This document shows, piece by piece, positions 63,483-64,000 of a DNA stretch of 64,000 nt. This DNA comes from Candidatus Babeliales bacterium (GTDB lineage: Bacteria > Babelota > Babeliae > Babelales > Vermiphilaceae). The DNA lies in assembly GCA_035944115.1 (NCBI GenBank), contig DASZBJ010000029.1, positions 1-64,000 of the forward strand, read 5' to 3'. The position numbers and the translations under genes are program-made. Positions within the stretch are counted from its first letter, which is position 1. Every line of letters begins with the position of its first letter. The notes beneath the pieces were generated by a model. It saw only the letters and a program-made list of their open reading frames with translations, did no database searches and was not told the DNA's origin.

Positions 63483-64000
63483 TTAAGCCTTTAATTTTTC
63501 TATAAAACAGGTACTAATTTTAGCAATCCCATCCATAACTATTCCTCTTACAATCACTTCCTGACCTGCAACAACAGCTCGAAAATTATCAAATATGCCA
63601 TCTGCTGGAATTTTATCAGATAAAGACTCTAAAAGAGTGCGAATAAATTTCTCTTGCCCTCCTGCTTGCTCAACTACATTACCTAACTTATGCTTTCCTT
63701 CAAAAACATGCTTCACGTTCTTCTTTACTTCCATAACATATTTAACACCCGCTTCAATAGCCTCACGAGTAGCTTGCCAAGCAATATTTACAATAGGAGG
63801 GTCCTGAAGTAGCAACTGTTTTATATGTGGGGGATTTTTAGGCTTCTTTTTCAACGCACTTGCCTGCACAGCCTTCTCTGCTTCAGATAATTTTTCAAGT
63901 AATGATGCCGCCTCCCCTTTTGCCCTACTTACTGCGCTAGCAACCCCAGAGTCAGCAGTTGCCGCTCCCACAGAAGCTATTGTCGGATTTTGTTTTCTAA
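63483..64000 (-). CDS. Polymorphic-toxin-like protein, C-terminal part (cut by window edge)
   Basis: The reading frame continues to the window edge, so only the last 172 residues are visible. The first visible part (NPTIASVGAATADSG, then SRAKGEAASLLEKLSEAEK) matches the pre-tip linker of the toxin at 21855. The following 115 residues are unrelated to that protein's tip: they contain KKNVKHVFEGKHKLGN, GGQEKFIRTLLE, VIVRGIVMDGIAKISTCFI. Shared linker with exchanged tip supports a polymorphic toxin. The enzyme activity is not recognised. Confidence 0.6.
   Translation of the reverse strand, partial: RKQNPTIASVGAATADSGVASAVSRAKGEAASLLEKLSEAEKAVQASALKKKPKNPPHIKQLLLQDPPIVNIAWQATREAIEAGVKYVMEVKKNVKHVFEGKHKLGNVVEQAGGQEKFIRTLLESLSDKIPADGIFDNFRAVVAGQEVIVRGIVMDGIAKISTCFIEKLKA

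Overview
The window is AT-rich, gene-dense bacterial DNA with no rRNA and no CRISPR array. Several things point to a reduced, host-dependent Gram-negative lineage, most likely phylum Dependentiae (TM6), though this is an inference without any search. These are two Tlc-type ATP/ADP translocases, a complete TolQ-TolR-TolA-TolB set, large families of Sec-exported proteins found only as local paralogs, WD40 proteins that may carry an F-box-like core, and short intergenic gaps. The housekeeping genes look vertically inherited and intact.

Layout. 0-4 kb: a degenerate NtrC-type regulator (cut by the window edge), a Xer recombinase and PBP2. 4.2-7.8 kb: three tandem copies of an exported helical family (family A). 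The first copy is split by an IS5-type insertion sequence, and each unit has its own rho-independent terminator. 7.8-13.8 kb (minus): rpsT, rpmB, ftsH and the tolQRAB cluster. 14-15.9 kb: two tandem exported paralogs (family B). 16-21.3 kb: CCA-adding enzyme, a DUF4097-like exported protein, a seven-bladed WD40 protein and a membrane protein. 21.3-24.3 kb: a polymorphic-toxin-like locus with an immunity-like gene, a fragment of a second immunity-like gene, and decayed copies of the two neighbouring genes. 24.3-30 kb (minus): an exported protein, hpf, der, dnaX, SRP RNA, tRNA-Ser(GGA) and rpsB. 30-33 kb: two nucleotide transporters. 33.3-38.6 kb: a seven-gene array of exported, C-terminally anchored paralogs (family C). 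38.8-46.3 kb: lon, a small lipoprotein, an unknown exported protein, recJ and a GH1 beta-glucosidase. 46.3-51.2 kb: a duplicated unit of a YbjQ-like protein and a WD40 protein. 51.2-62.6 kb: lysS, small exported proteins, superoxide dismutase, an FtsB-like protein, a CtpA protease, an RRM protein, rpsI, a DksA-like protein, tadA and gyrB. 62.7-64 kb: a second toxin/immunity-like locus, cut by the window edge.

How it fits together. The core genes serve translation, replication, envelope maintenance and proteolysis. The accessory genes are nearly all predicted to be exported and occur as tandem or dispersed paralogs, as expected for surface or secreted factors acting on a host or on competitors. 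Tlc transporters would import host nucleotides. The most notable accessory features are the seven-gene family C array with a shared C-terminal Cys-containing hydrophobic anchor and acidic tail, the two related toxin loci whose immunity genes have been exchanged, and the IS that interrupts a family A gene so cleanly that the ancestral reading frame can be rebuilt.
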